The notes beneath the pieces were generated by a model. It searched no databases. It was given only the letters and a program-made list of their open reading frames with translations, and had not been told where the DNA came from. A stretch of DNA of 64,000 bases, from assembly GCF_000315625.1 (NCBI RefSeq), contig NW_005434649.1, forward strand, positions 290,086 to 354,085. Reading direction: 5' to 3'. Source of the stretch: Guillardia theta CCMP2712. Its lineage: Eukaryota; Cryptophyceae; Pyrenomonadales; Geminigeraceae. Positions 22,340-32,894 of the stretch are shown here, piece after piece (within the stretch, counting starts at the first letter, position 1; every line of letters begins with the position of its first letter). Both the position numbers and the translations under genes were made by a program.

Positions 22340-25300
22340 CGGCTCCGGGAGGATGGTTCTCCCAGGTGTGCAACAGCGAGCATCAGCCTCCTCCCGCGCA
22401 TCTCAGTTGCTGACTGGACCCACTGGCATCGCAGAGGTCGTCGCGTCGCTGAGGAGGAGGCACACGCTGTCTGAGTCGCAGAACCACCTTGGCAGCAAGT
22501 CAACGGTCGGCATCGTCCTAGAGGGCGTCCAGGTCATCCTCATCAGTCTTCCTCGACTTCTTGCTCCTCTTAGCTCCTGCTACTCCCCTGTGCTCTCCCC
22601 CCCCCTTCCTCCTTACCCGTACTGTTCGAACTGACAGTTTGGTAGGTCTCTATGGTGGTTCCAGGTGGCCCTGCGTTCAAGGCTGGCAAGGGAAGTAAGG
22701 GCAGGCGAGCTAGGCTGAGTTAGAGTCAGCTGATGTCATATTGGGCTGCAGGCAGCAAGATCGAAAAGTCTGACTCAGTGATCTCGATCGACGGGAAGAC
22801 GACGACGACAGGGAACGTGATTCAGCTGCTCCGAGGCTCAGACGAGATCGGCAGTCGGGTAAGGACGAGAGAGAGGGAGTGCGAGGAGGATGACGGGGAG
22901 ACCAGGTGACGATACAGGTCGAGAAACCTGACAAAGGCAAGTCAACGCTGACCTTGACCCGTGCGGACATGCGATCGGTTGATAAGGTTCTCATGCTTGA
23001 GGGCGTGCGGTGGATCCTGACTTCGATGTAGGTGAAGGACCTCTACCTCCAGTTGGCGGAGCTGCTGGCCGAGGCCCGGGCTCCTCGCCCGGAGAAGGTG
23101 GACGGCCTTGCTCGAGCTATCGAGGTTGGAGGAGCCTGTCCTGTTGTCCTGTCCTGTCCTGTCCTGTCCTGCGTCTGACTGGCCGCACTGGCAGAAACAA
23201 GTCTCTATCGTGACCGACTGGAACCAGAGGGTGGAAGAGGCTCTGCGAGAGCATATAGCCGATCTTGAGGCTCTTTGCAGTGAGACGCTCGACGGCCTTC
23301 ATTCGAGCGAAGCTACCGCGAGGTCCAGGCTGGAAGAGAACACGCTGATCAGGAAGGAGCTGTTGGCGGCGCTGGAGGAGCGGGACCGTCTGTTTGAGTC
23401 TCTCAACTCTGCGAAGCAGGAGGGTCAACGGAGTGCGCATGAGCTCGAGGATGCGATGGCGAAGCTGAAGGAGTCGGAGAGGGTGCGGCAAGAAGAGGCG
23501 TCAGAGCTGAGAGAGAAAATGAAGAGAGTTGAGGAGAAGTCCTTAAGAGACTTGAATGGGCTCAGAGAGCAGATGCAGCGGCTGGAGCAGGAGCATGCTT
23601 CTGCGGTGAAGGAGTTGCAGGAGAGTATGTTGAGTGGGGAGGAGGAGCAGAAGCGGAAGCTTGCGAGCCGAGAGGAGACAATAACAAAGTTGCAGAGTGA
23701 GAGAGAAGAGCTCGTGCGGGCTCGTCAGGAGTTGAGTCATCAACTTCTAGCTATAAAAGGGGAGGTCGAATCCAAAGCTCAACAGATCTTAACCTTGAAC
23801 GACAAGCTCCGCAGCCTTACGACAGACAAGGCAGGGCTGGAGAGGAGAGTGGCGGCGCTGACGGAGGCGGAAGAGACGAGGCGGAAGGAGGGGGAGAGGC
23901 TGAAGAGCGAGATCGACGAGCTCGGGCGCAGCCTCCAGGCAAGCAAGGATGACGTCAGCAAGCTTGAGGACGCAAGGCATGAGCTCGAGCTGCGCTGCGA
24001 GGGGATGGAGCGGCTGGTGGTGGACAAGAACGCTCTGCTGGAGCAGAAGAGCAAGGAGATCGAGCAGATGATGGCAGACAGGAAGGAAAAGGCGCAGGAG
24101 CTAGCAAGCATGAGCGACAAGCTCCGCAGCCTTACGACAGACAAGGCAGGGCTGGAGAGGAGAGTGGCGGCGCTCACGGAGGCGGAAGAGACGAGGCGGA
24201 AGGAGGGGGAGAGGCTGAAGAGCGAGATCGACGAGCTCGGGCGCAGCCTCCAGGCAAGCAAGGATGACGTCAGCAAGCTTGAGGACGCAAGGCATGAGCT
24301 CGAGCTGCGCTGCGAGGGGATGGAGCGGCTGGTGGTAGATAAGAACGCTCTGCTGGAGCAGAAGAGCAAGGAGATCGAGCAGATGATGGCAGACAGGAAG
24401 GAAAAGGCGCAGGAGCTAGCAAGCATGAGCGACAAGCTCCGCGGCCTTACGACAGACAAGGCAGGGCTGGAGAGGAGAGTGGCGGCGCTCACGGAGGCGG
24501 AAGAGACGAGGCGGAAGGAGGGGGAGAGGCTGAAGAGCGAGATCGATCGGTTTATACAGGAGAAGGAGAAGCTGTGCAGTGACCTTGAAACATCACAGAG
24601 ACTGCTGAGCGATGCTCGAGCCATGTATGAGAAAGAGAAATCAGAGCACGACCAGTACAAGGAGACGATGCTGAGGGAGCAGAAGCAGCATCTCGAAGTG
24701 GTGGAGAGGCTGGAGGAAGATGCGAGGAGACTACAGTCGTGCCTCGCTCAGGCTGAAAGTGACAAGCAGGCACTGGGAGAGCAGGTCAAAGCCTTGTCCA
24801 CGAGGCTCTCGGAGGAGGAAAAGAGCAGGAAAGAGTTGGAGGTCAGTCTGAAGGGAGCTGATGAGCAGCTGGAGGAAGCTCGGAGGGAGAGCTCGGAAAG
24901 ATTGCGAGAAGCGGAGGGGCAGCGTCAGGAGCTTGCGAGGCTCCAGCATGACCTGGAGGCGTCGCAGGTCAAGCTAGAGGAGCTGAGTAGTCAACTCGAG
25001 GACGGCATGAGAGCAAGGAGAGATGCGGAGGAGCGACTCGCAGGCGTGCAGGAGAGGCTGGAGGGAGAGGAGGCACGCGCGAGCTCCCTTGCTGAGCAAC
25101 TGCTGCATGCCAACAAGCTGGCGGAGGACTTCGGGGATAAACTTCACGAGCTTGCTGACAAACGAGCCTGGTACGATCAGCTCGCCTTCTTGGTGAAGGA
25201 CTTGAAGTACCGAGAGCTGGTGCTGGAGCTGCAGAAGGAAATCCGACGCCTGGAGAGCAGGAAGGACGACTATGCTGCAAGGCTGGACGCGCTGAACTTG

Positions 25301-26746
25301 GAGCACGGCAAGTTGAAGGAGGCGCATCAGAGGTTAGAGCACTGCTCCGAGCAGCAATTCGAGATGAAGTTTGAGAGCATGCGCGGCAAGATGCGGGAGA
25401 TGGAGGAGAGGATCCTCTGTGAGAGGAAACAACTTCACGTCGACCTGGAGCGTGAGAAGGAGCTGAGGGCGGGGTTGGAGGAGCAGCTGAAAGATGCCAG
25501 CACTCGTGTCCTTGAGCTACAGCAGCTCCTTGATGAGAATGTGGAGAGAACCGACCAGGCTTTGCGGTACCTGCTCCTCCCTCCTCCCTCTCTTTTCCTA
25601 CCCTCATTTCTCTCCTGTCCTCCTCCTCCTCCTCCTCCTCCTCCTCCTCCTCCTCCTCCTCCTCCTCCTCCCTCTCCTCCTGCGCCTCACTCCGCCCAAT
25701 TCCTTCCCCCCCTCCCCTGCCGCTCTCTCCTTCTCGTCAAGACTTTAACTTGTGCGTTAGCTCGGCAAGGGAGCAGCTTGTGAGCGTCAAGGCAGACTAC
25801 GAGCGAGAGAGAAGCAGCTGGACCCAAGCAGCGAGCAGAGCAGAGGAGGCGTACAAGGAGAAGCTCCTTGGGGTTCAGGGAGAGTGTCAGGAGCAGACAG
25901 ACGAGGTCGGGAGGAAGGTGCTCGCCCTCAACACTGAGCGACTGGAGCTGTTGGCAAGTCTGCAGGAGACGCAGGAGCTCTACAGGATGGAGCTGACGAG
26001 GAGTAAGGCCCTCGAGAACGCGGTCAAGGAGCTGAACGCTCAGTCGCAAGAGATCGGCATTCAGCTGAGCAAGCAGCTGGACGAGAAGGAGCAGCTGCAG
26101 CGGCAGGTCGCAGCTCTGCAGGAGAAGGTCGAGAGTGTGCACGGGGTCGATCATGACAGGCAGAACGGCAAAGACAGGAGCAGTAATGCCCGCAATCAAA
26201 GTCTCCACAACTCCTCCCTTGTTCGACTTTCTTATTCTCGTTTCCTCCTCAGGCGTTGGAGCGGAGGCCCTGCAGGAGCAAGAGACGATCGACATGCCCC
26301 ACGTGCTCAGCTCTGTCCGCCCGCTCTGGCTGCAGCCGCAGACTGTCGGTAAGGCTGACGTGCTCGAAACTCCTTGCAGACGAGCCTGACAAGGCTTGTA
26401 GTCCCGGACAACAGCATCAAGACGCAGGTACTGCAGGACTTGAGGAAGGTGGAGGAGGAAGAGAACGTGGGGAAGGACAAGGATGTCGGCATGGACGGAG
26501 TTCCTTCGTCAGGTACTCGCTTCCTCCTATCGCTGGGCTGATAAAGTGACAGAGCCTGCTTCCCTCCGCTGCGAATCCTGCGGGATCAGAGACGCTGCTC
26601 CCCTCGTCATGGGCTACGGGCCGCAACATGGTGCGGGAGATAGAGGAAGAAGGCTCGCAATCACCTGCTCCTGCAGGTCGATGGTGCCCGAGGTTCTCCT
26701 GGAAGCGATGACAGGGAAGAAGATGGAGAAGATGAATGGAGGGTGA
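22340..26746 (+). CDS. PDZ domain plus long coiled-coil protein
   Basis: The 5' exons build a PDZ-like domain: a first strand and loop STVGIVLEGVQ (about 22.52 kb), VVPGGPAFKAGK (about 22.66 kb), KSDSVISIDGKTTTTGNVIQ (about 22.78 kb), then VTIQVEKPDKGKSTLTL (about 22.91 kb). A helical exon (DLYLQLAELLAEAR, about 23.04 kb) follows, then a very long coiled-coil exon (about 23.20-25.57 kb) and another (about 25.77-26.15 kb), altogether nearly 900 coiled residues rich in Glu, Lys, Arg, Leu. The coil contains a 315-bp repeat unit. Short 3' exons at about 26.27-26.34, 26.38-26.51 and 26.55-26.70 kb end near 26746; their joins are less certain. Such PDZ-coil proteins are usually cytoskeletal or membrane-tethered scaffolds (inference). 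The start is not fixed: an ATG at 22169 or 22353 is possible. Confidence 0.7.
23801..24546 (+). repeat. 315-bp coding tandem repeat, two full copies plus partial third
   Basis: Units begin at 23801, 24116 and 24431 with the same GACAAGCTCCGC word and are nearly identical in sequence. The unit is 105 codons, exactly 15 heptads, so the coiled-coil register is kept. Near-identity at DNA level indicates recent duplication or gene conversion. Confidence 0.95.
25617..25676. repeat. (TCC)n microsatellite in intron
   Basis: About 17 uninterrupted TCC triplets between the donor at about 25568 and the next exon of the PDZ-coil gene. Confidence 0.95.
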
Positions 26747-27142
26747 GAGAGAGAGCGGTAGGGACAAGGGGAGAGATAGCGAGAGCAGGAAGAGAGAGAG
26801 GAAGGGAACGGGGCAGCTGCACGAGGTGGGAGAAGAGGAGGGAAACATGGGAAATAGTATGTTAGGAAAGGGCAAAATTTTGATGATGAGGTTGAGATGT
26901 ATAATTTCACAGCAAACCCAAAGTACCGAATCTATCAATACAAACAAGACAATGTTTCTTTCAGCTTTTTCTTCCTTGGAGGATCCCGATGAGCAGCGTC
27001 CAGCATGAGTGGGCAGCAGAGCAGAGTACAATCAACGGAGGAAACAAAGAGGAGCATCCGGTGGAAAGAGTGGGAAGCAGACAACAAGTCGAGAAGACGA
27101 AATGAATAGGAGGAGGAGATATGAGATCGGGGAGACACAAGT
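26747..27142. other. Spacer between convergent genes
   Basis: Purine-rich to about 26840, then ordinary sequence. No supported gene; it separates the ends of the PDZ-coil gene (+) and the secreted repeat protein (-). Confidence 0.6.
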
Positions 27143-27914
27143 TCACTCGTCAGGGTATCCGGAGTCAGGTGACAGACCCGAAAGGACATTCTTCTCGGGG
27201 ATGGATTTGTCCGTCTTTCCCCACACGTAGGGCTTGTCGTCTGACACCTCGTCCAACACATTCTTCTCCGGCTTGTACTCCCTGCCACTCCCGTCACCGA
27301 GTCTCCTATTCTTTGTCCTCTCCCTGCCCCTGCTCCCCTCCCCTCCCCTCCTCTCTTGCTGCTCTCCTCCTACCTGAACGGTCTTCCCAGGCTGTGCTCT
27401 CCTATCTGGTAAGCCTCGTCCTCACTGCCAGTGTCGAGCACGTTGTGCTCCTTCAGCGCGTCCATGGGGCTGTCGCCGTCCCAGTGGTGCCACTCGTGCC
27501 CTCCTGCAACTTCATTGAAAGGGTAATTGTCGGGCAGGCTGTCGAACGGGTTCTCATCCTTCTCCTCTGCAAGTGAGTGGTACTTGGGAGCATGGTAGCC
27601 CTTGTCAAAGTCCTCGAAGACGTTCTTCTCCGTCGGCTGCTTCTTGTAGGGCGGCTGCTTGTAGCCCTTGTCAAAGTCGTCGAAGACGTTCTTGTCCGGG
27701 AGGTTCTCGGCCCAGAGAGTTTGCATCCTCTGCCGAGATAGAAGATGCTTTTCATTCAATCGCAAGCACAATGGTAAGCACAGACCTGCTTCAATGCCGC
27801 GGCTCGGACATGACGGGGTATCATGACGCTCTCCTCTTTTCTGCCAGAAGTCGCGAACAACGCGACCGCAACGGTGCTGACGAAGAGAAGCAGAGCCGTC
27901 AGAAGGTGTTTCAT
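27143..27914 (-). CDS. Secreted protein with degenerate E-K-N-V-[FL]-D repeats
   Basis: Three exons (27914-27786, 27729-27374, 27305-27143) join in phase to 215 residues. The protein starts with a clear signal peptide (MKHLLTALLLFVSTVAVALF). After a short linker it is built from about six imperfect repeats of 16-25 residues. Their cores read PDKNVFDDFDKGY, TEKNVFEDFDKGY, DENPFDSLPDNY, KEHNVLDTGSED, PEKNVLDEVSDDK and PEKNVLSGLSPD. The repeats are acidic with conserved Asn-Val/Pro-Phe/Leu and trailing Asp/Lys-Gly-Tyr; there are no cysteines in them. I do not recognise the family. The Asp-rich pattern suggests an extracellular or lumenal, perhaps Ca-binding or adhesive, protein (inference only). 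TGA at 27143-27145. The introns (56 and 68 nt) carry standard GT-AG ends. Confidence 0.8.
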
Positions 27915-28149
27915 GATGCCCTGCACCATGAACAGTCAAAACTGACATGACGTTCAGCAGCAATGCATCTATTGGCTCATTTTTTTCCTTCAAGCTAGAA
28001 AATTTCGACAAGCAACATCTGTGGGCAAATCGGTTCCAACGGTCACCATCCTGCTCCGAGTGGGCCATAGATCTACCAACAGCTCACTGCTCGTGGTACT
28101 TGTCCTCTTATCTTGCCCTCGTCGTCCTCTCATCGCCATAAAACCTCCC

Positions 28150-29160
28150 TGATCCCTCCCTGCCCTCCTGCACTGCTAGCCATTGCATTTCGATGCCTGT
28201 TCACCTCACATCGGTTACCGAATGCATGGGCCGTTACAGATATGTGTGATTGCTAGCTTTGAGGCAGTGCGTTGCACGAGAATCGAATCACTTTTACAAA
28301 GCTATAACTTTTATATTATTAAAAACATTTTCAATGTGGTACTGTTTCTACAAGACGTTGACCCTTCGACAGTACCAAATTGACAGATTTTGTACCCCCT
28401 TGCAAATTTTCGGAGATACTTCACACCCTACCTCCCCATTGAATATGAAATGTACCCATGTGTTGGGTTCATTCGGGTTTGAGAACCCCACCCATGTGTT
28501 GACATCTGGTCCCCAAAAGTATTCTCTGAATTGTAACTGCCCTCTATAAATGTTATAGATGGTGAAATTTGTACTGTTCAAGCGTTTTTGGTATTATTAT
28601 AAACTAACTGCTGAAGTAGAAGGTACAAAATATCTGTATATAATTTTTAAAGAAGGGTATGAATTTCAGTGTAACAATACCAATCATATAATGTTTTCGG
28701 ATCTTAATTACTGCTTTTTAGTTTTTACAAGGAGAAGTTTTGACTGTGAAAGCAATGTCCTGTTGTGAATCCAAATTTATCTATGAAAATCAGAATTTTT
28801 GTCAGATAATTTGAGAAGCCAAATTTAAATTTCGTCAACTAGAAACCCCTATTCGGTAATCCCTGGGCCCCCATTAGTTACGTGACCAGATCGTCGTCCT
28901 CCTGTTTTCACACTGGGCCTGGAGCCGCGATCATATCTTTGTTGCCGCACTCCCTCCTCGTCTTCGTCTGCCTCGTTCTCATCATTGACCCATCAATTGT
29001 GTCTCCTCCTCCTCATCTCGTGCTTGTGAGATACTCTCTTGATCAAGACACTGCATAGTCTTGCTTGTTGAGTCCTCTACAGCCTCGGATCTGAAGAGAG
29101 GGGACTGAAACTTACCCACGTTCTCTGCCAAGGACCTATCTGTCTTCGATATCTTGGTTA
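28150..29160. other. AT-rich island with embedded CACCCC words, no gene
   Basis: From about 28240 to about 28860 the sequence is clearly richer in A and T than the rest of the window (for example TATATTATTAAAAACATTTTC around 28310-28332). It holds a small C-rich patch (28380-28520) with the word ACCCATGTGTTG twice (28454 and 28489). Short open frames exist on both strands, but none has supporting splice or composition signals. 28860-29160 looks ordinary and may be the promoter side of the 29182 gene. Confidence 0.6.
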
Positions 29161-29181
29161 TTCTTCTTCAACCGTGATACA

Positions 29182-29661
29182 ATGCCGGAATCATATTCTA
29201 CAGAAGTTTTATGCACTCAAGCGGAGCTGAACTTGCACTTGTCCGAAACGCAGGAAGAGCAGGTCCACAAAGACATCATCGCCAGGATGATTTTTGACGC
29301 TAGCTCTGCGCCCAAACACCGTCTGGCAGCGGATGGAGAAGGAAGCCCAGAGTCGTCAAGGGTCCAGGAGCCGTTCGTGCAGATAAATGCGGGATCGTCG
29401 AAGCAGCGCAATGCTTCAGACGAAAACAGAGGAGCACGCAGGAGCGTTGAGCTTGGGTGCAACAAGCGACAGGGTCCAAAGATTTATTCCGATCAAATCA
29501 TTTACGGGCCAGTGCCAGGTTGGGAGAAGACCGGATGCGGAAAAGATCCGATGAACTGCTTTATTCCGTGGATTGATCTCTTGCTTCCTGCATCTTCTCA
29601 ACATGGATCCAATAGAGAACAGCGGAACGAAGCTAAACCTCTGCGAGAGTGGAACTTTTGA
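29182..29661 (+). CDS. Orphan small hydrophilic protein, 159 residues
   Basis: Single open frame from ATG 29182 to TGA 29659-29661, intronless. The N-terminal third is acidic and helical (ELNLHLSETQEEQVHKDIIA), the middle is Ser/Arg/Asn-rich and probably disordered, and the C-terminal part has a compact-looking segment (IIYGPVPGWEKTGCGKDP, then NCFIPWIDLLLP) rich in Trp, Cys and Pro. No signal peptide or membrane span. I do not recognise it and it does not carry the LYxxEEL or LGLLFTSEA blocks of the nearby family. Being intronless in an intron-rich genome, it resembles those family genes in architecture. Confidence 0.55.
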   Translation: MPESYSTEVLCTQAELNLHLSETQEEQVHKDIIARMIFDASSAPKHRLAADGEGSPESSRVQEPFVQINAGSSKQRNASDENRGARRSVELGCNKRQGPKIYSDQIIYGPVPGWEKTGCGKDPMNCFIPWIDLLLPASSQHGSNREQRNEAKPLREWNF

Positions 29662-29932
29662 AACAAGTTGTTTTTAGTTGCGACAGCACGTGATATCCTT
29701 AGATGTAGTTCACCGAAGAGAAGTTTGTGATTATGAAACACGATCAATTGTTGTACATGCGGAGTCTAATGTTAATAAAAAGAATAAATTGTTTACACTG
29801 TGCAAAGTCTTCCTCATGGTGTCTCTGTTCTGCTTTGTATGTGCTTAATCATTGCATTCACAAAGCGCGATCTCCCTGAGGTTTTCCTTGTCAATCTTGA
29901 TTGAGCATACATGACATTCGGATCAGCAGGTT

Positions 29933-30890
29933 GAACCCCTCCACTTCGGTCCTGTTGCTGCAGAGGGATTGGAGGAGCCAGCAATGGACGATAGTTCTGA
30001 CAGGGGAAATGGGGGTTTGACCTGAGAGCTAGATCAATGCAGTACATGCAGGTGTGGATTTCGAAGTTGTTGAGGCTTACTTGCAGAGGTCGTACACGTC
30101 GAAGTTCGTGCTCATGGAAAACCTTCCATCCTTGCAAAAGAGCAAGAGCCTAGTGCACAATAAATCAGCGAGTAAGATCTCGAAGGTCCCTCCTCTCGAA
30201 CTCCATAACTTACCCTGCAAACAAAATTGCAAGTGGAATGATGATATACTTCCTGCATGGAAGTTTCAGGATGTCAAGTCAACGTGCCTGTAAGTAGCCG
30301 TACATCATAGACACTGGCCCCAGGCTTGCCTTAGCAAGTCGTTTTTCTGCTGAAGTCAGACCTCTTCCTGTAAAATTGCCTTGAACTGTTTCAACCATTC
30401 CGCCATCGTCCTCTTCACAAACGTCCCTCATTGCCATCTCCTCGCCTGGCAAGATTGAAGATCTCTCCATCAATGATCTGACATACACAGCACTATCATA
30501 CGGGTAGTTACTGCTCTTGAGTGTTGTGGATATGCCTTTCCCCTGACTTTCCTCATGATTTCTCCTGCTGTTGTTGTGCGATTCGAATTTTTCCTCAACA
30601 CCAAACTTGACGCTTGGAGATCGCTGGTTCACTTGATTTCCCTCTGTCACGCTCCTTGCATCCTCATCAATTTTTTGCCAGATCCATCGTCCTTTCACCT
30701 TCCTTTTCTCATGCCGTGGTGCTTCGAACTGCACTCGTTCCGACAAGCTCTCATTTCTCGGCATGGAAGAATCGACGTCAGAATCATTTTCGCCATCGTC
30801 CACTGCGTTCAGCATTATCTTAGCCAACCTCGCTGCTGTCTCATGCTCCATCCTCACCCTCACTCGCTTTTCTGTGCCCGCCTTGCTCAT
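29933..30890 (-). CDS. Orphan hydrophilic protein, multi-exon
   Basis: ATG at 30890 (MSKAGTEKRVRVRMEHE) opens a long exon of about 200 residues. It is charged and Ser/Glu/Arg-rich, with KGRWIWQKIDEDA and SAEKRLAKASLGPVSMMYGY as its most ordered-looking parts. A second coding segment at about 30080-30220 (TFEILLADLLCTRLLLFCK, then DVYDLCK) ends in a GTAAGC donor. A third (FPLSELSSIAGSSNP) begins after an acceptor near 30031 and ends with TGA at 29933. The join of the first exon to the second is not settled: the frame of the first exon stops at about 30279 unless a weak donor is used. Family unknown. The two halves may be separate genes. Confidence 0.45.
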
Positions 30891-30929
30891 TTCCTGACTC
30901 TCCTACATACTAGCAGTTACAAACGGTTA

Positions 30930-31060
30930 TGGTTATGTGGGCAGGGCCCGGGCCCGGCTTGGCAAGTTGAGCTGCCAAAGCCCGGCTCAGTGCCGGTCCT
31001 CCGGCCGCTCGCGACGGGCACGATTTGTAGCCAACATACTGAAAGATCTATTGACTAGCA
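30930..31060. repeat. GC-rich island B (short)
   Basis: GGCCCGGGCCCGG-type core, similar in character to islands A, C, D and E. It directly precedes the C-rich island at 31190-31800. Confidence 0.55.
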
Positions 31061-31189
31061 AGTTATACTTAATCGAGGTATTCGGTACAAATTTGACTTT
31101 TTTGTGTTGTGCATGTAGTGCTCGGAGCTCGTAGGGTTAAAGTTCTTTTTAGCGTTCTGCTGTGACGAAAATGACCCATGGTCATGCAC

Positions 31190-31800
31190 AGCTGTACCCA
31201 CCCCCACTGAAATATATCTATCACACCCCTTCTCGATGTATAGTACAGTTTTACTACACAGTGTCGAAGCACCCCTCGGATTAGTGCCGATACCCCCTCA
31301 GACATATTTCAGCCCGGTCTCAACAGGGGGTCGGTAGCTCATGATGAGTTTTGATGGTTTTATAATTGTTTATCAGAGCTTTTTAAAAGTATGACATCAC
31401 CCACCTTTCGGACAAAGAGGTCGATATCACCCCTACCCCCTTCCTTCAGCTCAAGGCCACACCTGCAGCCGAACCTCCCAATTCAACCTCCAAGGTGGGT
31501 TCAATACCCCAGAAAAATCCTACAAATAGAGGGGTGAACATCAGTCAAGAGTACCCATCCACCCCTTCAGCTCAACTTGTGAGCACCCACCCATGGATTG
31601 TAACAACAACACCCACCTGGCAACACAAACTACCACAAAGGCCTTTTCTTTCAGCAAAAACCTTTTGTTCAGCGGTGCGATCGTACACCACCCCCTTTTT
31701 TAGGGGAAATATACGGGTGGTCCTGTTTAGTCCTTGCCTTTCCGCCCCCTCAAAATCGAGCATCGCGAAAACTCTCAAATGTTCGCGTGTCTTCACTGAA
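31190..31800. other. C-rich CACCCC/TACCCC island
   Basis: Repeated CCACCC, ACCCCC and CACCCC blocks on the plus strand with no fixed period; no gene. 31800-32115 is ordinary sequence, partly purine-rich (31960-32040), upstream of the gene at 32116. Confidence 0.65.
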
Positions 31801-32115
31801 ATATTCAGAAACATCATCCAGAATTTTCAAATATTTAAAAAGAACTTCAAAATTGAAACCCCAAATTGCCATTTATAAGAACCAAGTACGTCAGATTCGC
31901 TAGTACGTAAACGAGGGCAACTACACTCCAACAAGTGGCCAAGGAGAGCGTTGTGCAGAAAGAAAGAGAGGACAGCTCAAGCAAGCATAGAAATAAGAGA
32001 GAGCAAGAGCAGAAGCAAGAGCAGAAGCAAGAACAAATAGCCAAAAACAAGTTTGAAGACTCCGGAAGGACTGAACGCGAGCAAGCCGAGATTGGCTGAG
32101 GGCAAGTGAACCAAG

Positions 32116-32583
32116 ATGAAGCAGTCTTGCGATACCAACCTACTCAGTCCATGCTCATCACACAAGCTGTGTGTCGCAGAGCTGTTCTTCTTCGAGGAGC
32201 TCAGCAGGACTTGTGGAGTCGACGTGGCTTCTTCGTGGTTAAAATCCGTCTCGATTTCACCAACTCGATCGCAAACGTCTTCCGTTGAACCAGGCAGCTC
32301 ACCAGTTTCGCCAAGGCAGAGACCAAGCTCGGTTGAGCTACAAAAGGCAGCAAAGGGGACCAGAAACAAGAAAGGCTTGTCCTTGAACTGCGTGCCGACA
32401 GCCATTAGCCTACCAACCACACCTAAGTCGTTTTTTGATTCTATGGAGCCTACTGACTGTCTGCTTCAAGCGATACTCAAAAAGAAGGAAATGCAGAAGT
32501 TTCAGACCAAGCTCGGATCAAAAGCTGGATTACTTTACACGTCAGAGGCCAATTTGGTTCTGGACGATGCAATCGAATGTTGA
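32116..32583 (+). CDS. Small paralogous family, member 1 (155 residues)
   Basis: Intronless frame, ATG 32116 to TGA 32581-32583. First of four paralogs in this window. The N-terminal block is VAELFFFEELSRTCG followed by W41 (residues 20-42). The central part is Ser/Pro-rich with RPSSVEL, matching the [ST]-x-V-[DE]-L motif of members 2 and 3. The C-terminal block is GLLYTSEANLVLDDAIEC (residues 138-155). Distance from the first Leu of the N block to its Trp is 18 residues in all four members. This is the most diverged copy. No signal peptide, no membrane span, no catalytic motif I can name. The Ser-rich centre with Arg-x-x-Ser-like sites suggests phosphorylation (inference). It is tail-to-tail with member 2, about 310 bp away. 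Confidence 0.75.
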   Translation: MKQSCDTNLLSPCSSHKLCVAELFFFEELSRTCGVDVASSWLKSVSISPTRSQTSSVEPGSSPVSPRQRPSSVELQKAAKGTRNKKGLSLNCVPTAISLPTTPKSFFDSMEPTDCLLQAILKKKEMQKFQTKLGSKAGLLYTSEANLVLDDAIEC

Positions 32584-32894
32584 AAGAGTGTGCAAATTTC
32601 ATAGTAGGAAACATGTATCATAGGCTGCAAGTCAATCGGGCATTGAATTTTTGTTCAAAGATAATGAATCCGTTCAAAAATCAATGAAATGCTTGATACG
32701 TATGACTATTTCATAATCCGCATCGTCTGTTGGTTTTGCGCTTCCGAACTGGTATCATCAAGTATGTTATGTTCGTGTAATATGCACGGGTGGCAAGTTG
32801 CGAGGAGAAGACATGCCCAAGTTTAAGGCAAGTCAACAATCTTGTTACAATTTTTATTTATCGTAGTATGTGTCTTTATCAGCTCTAGTCCATC

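Noticed and set aside
23801-24546. Repeat array as CRISPR-like
   Set aside because: Units are 315 bp, contiguous, coding and without spacers; the genome is eukaryotic.
23779-24660. 293-residue Ser/Leu-rich minus-strand frame
   Set aside because: Antisense shadow of the coiled-coil exon; its repeats mirror the 315-bp coding repeat.
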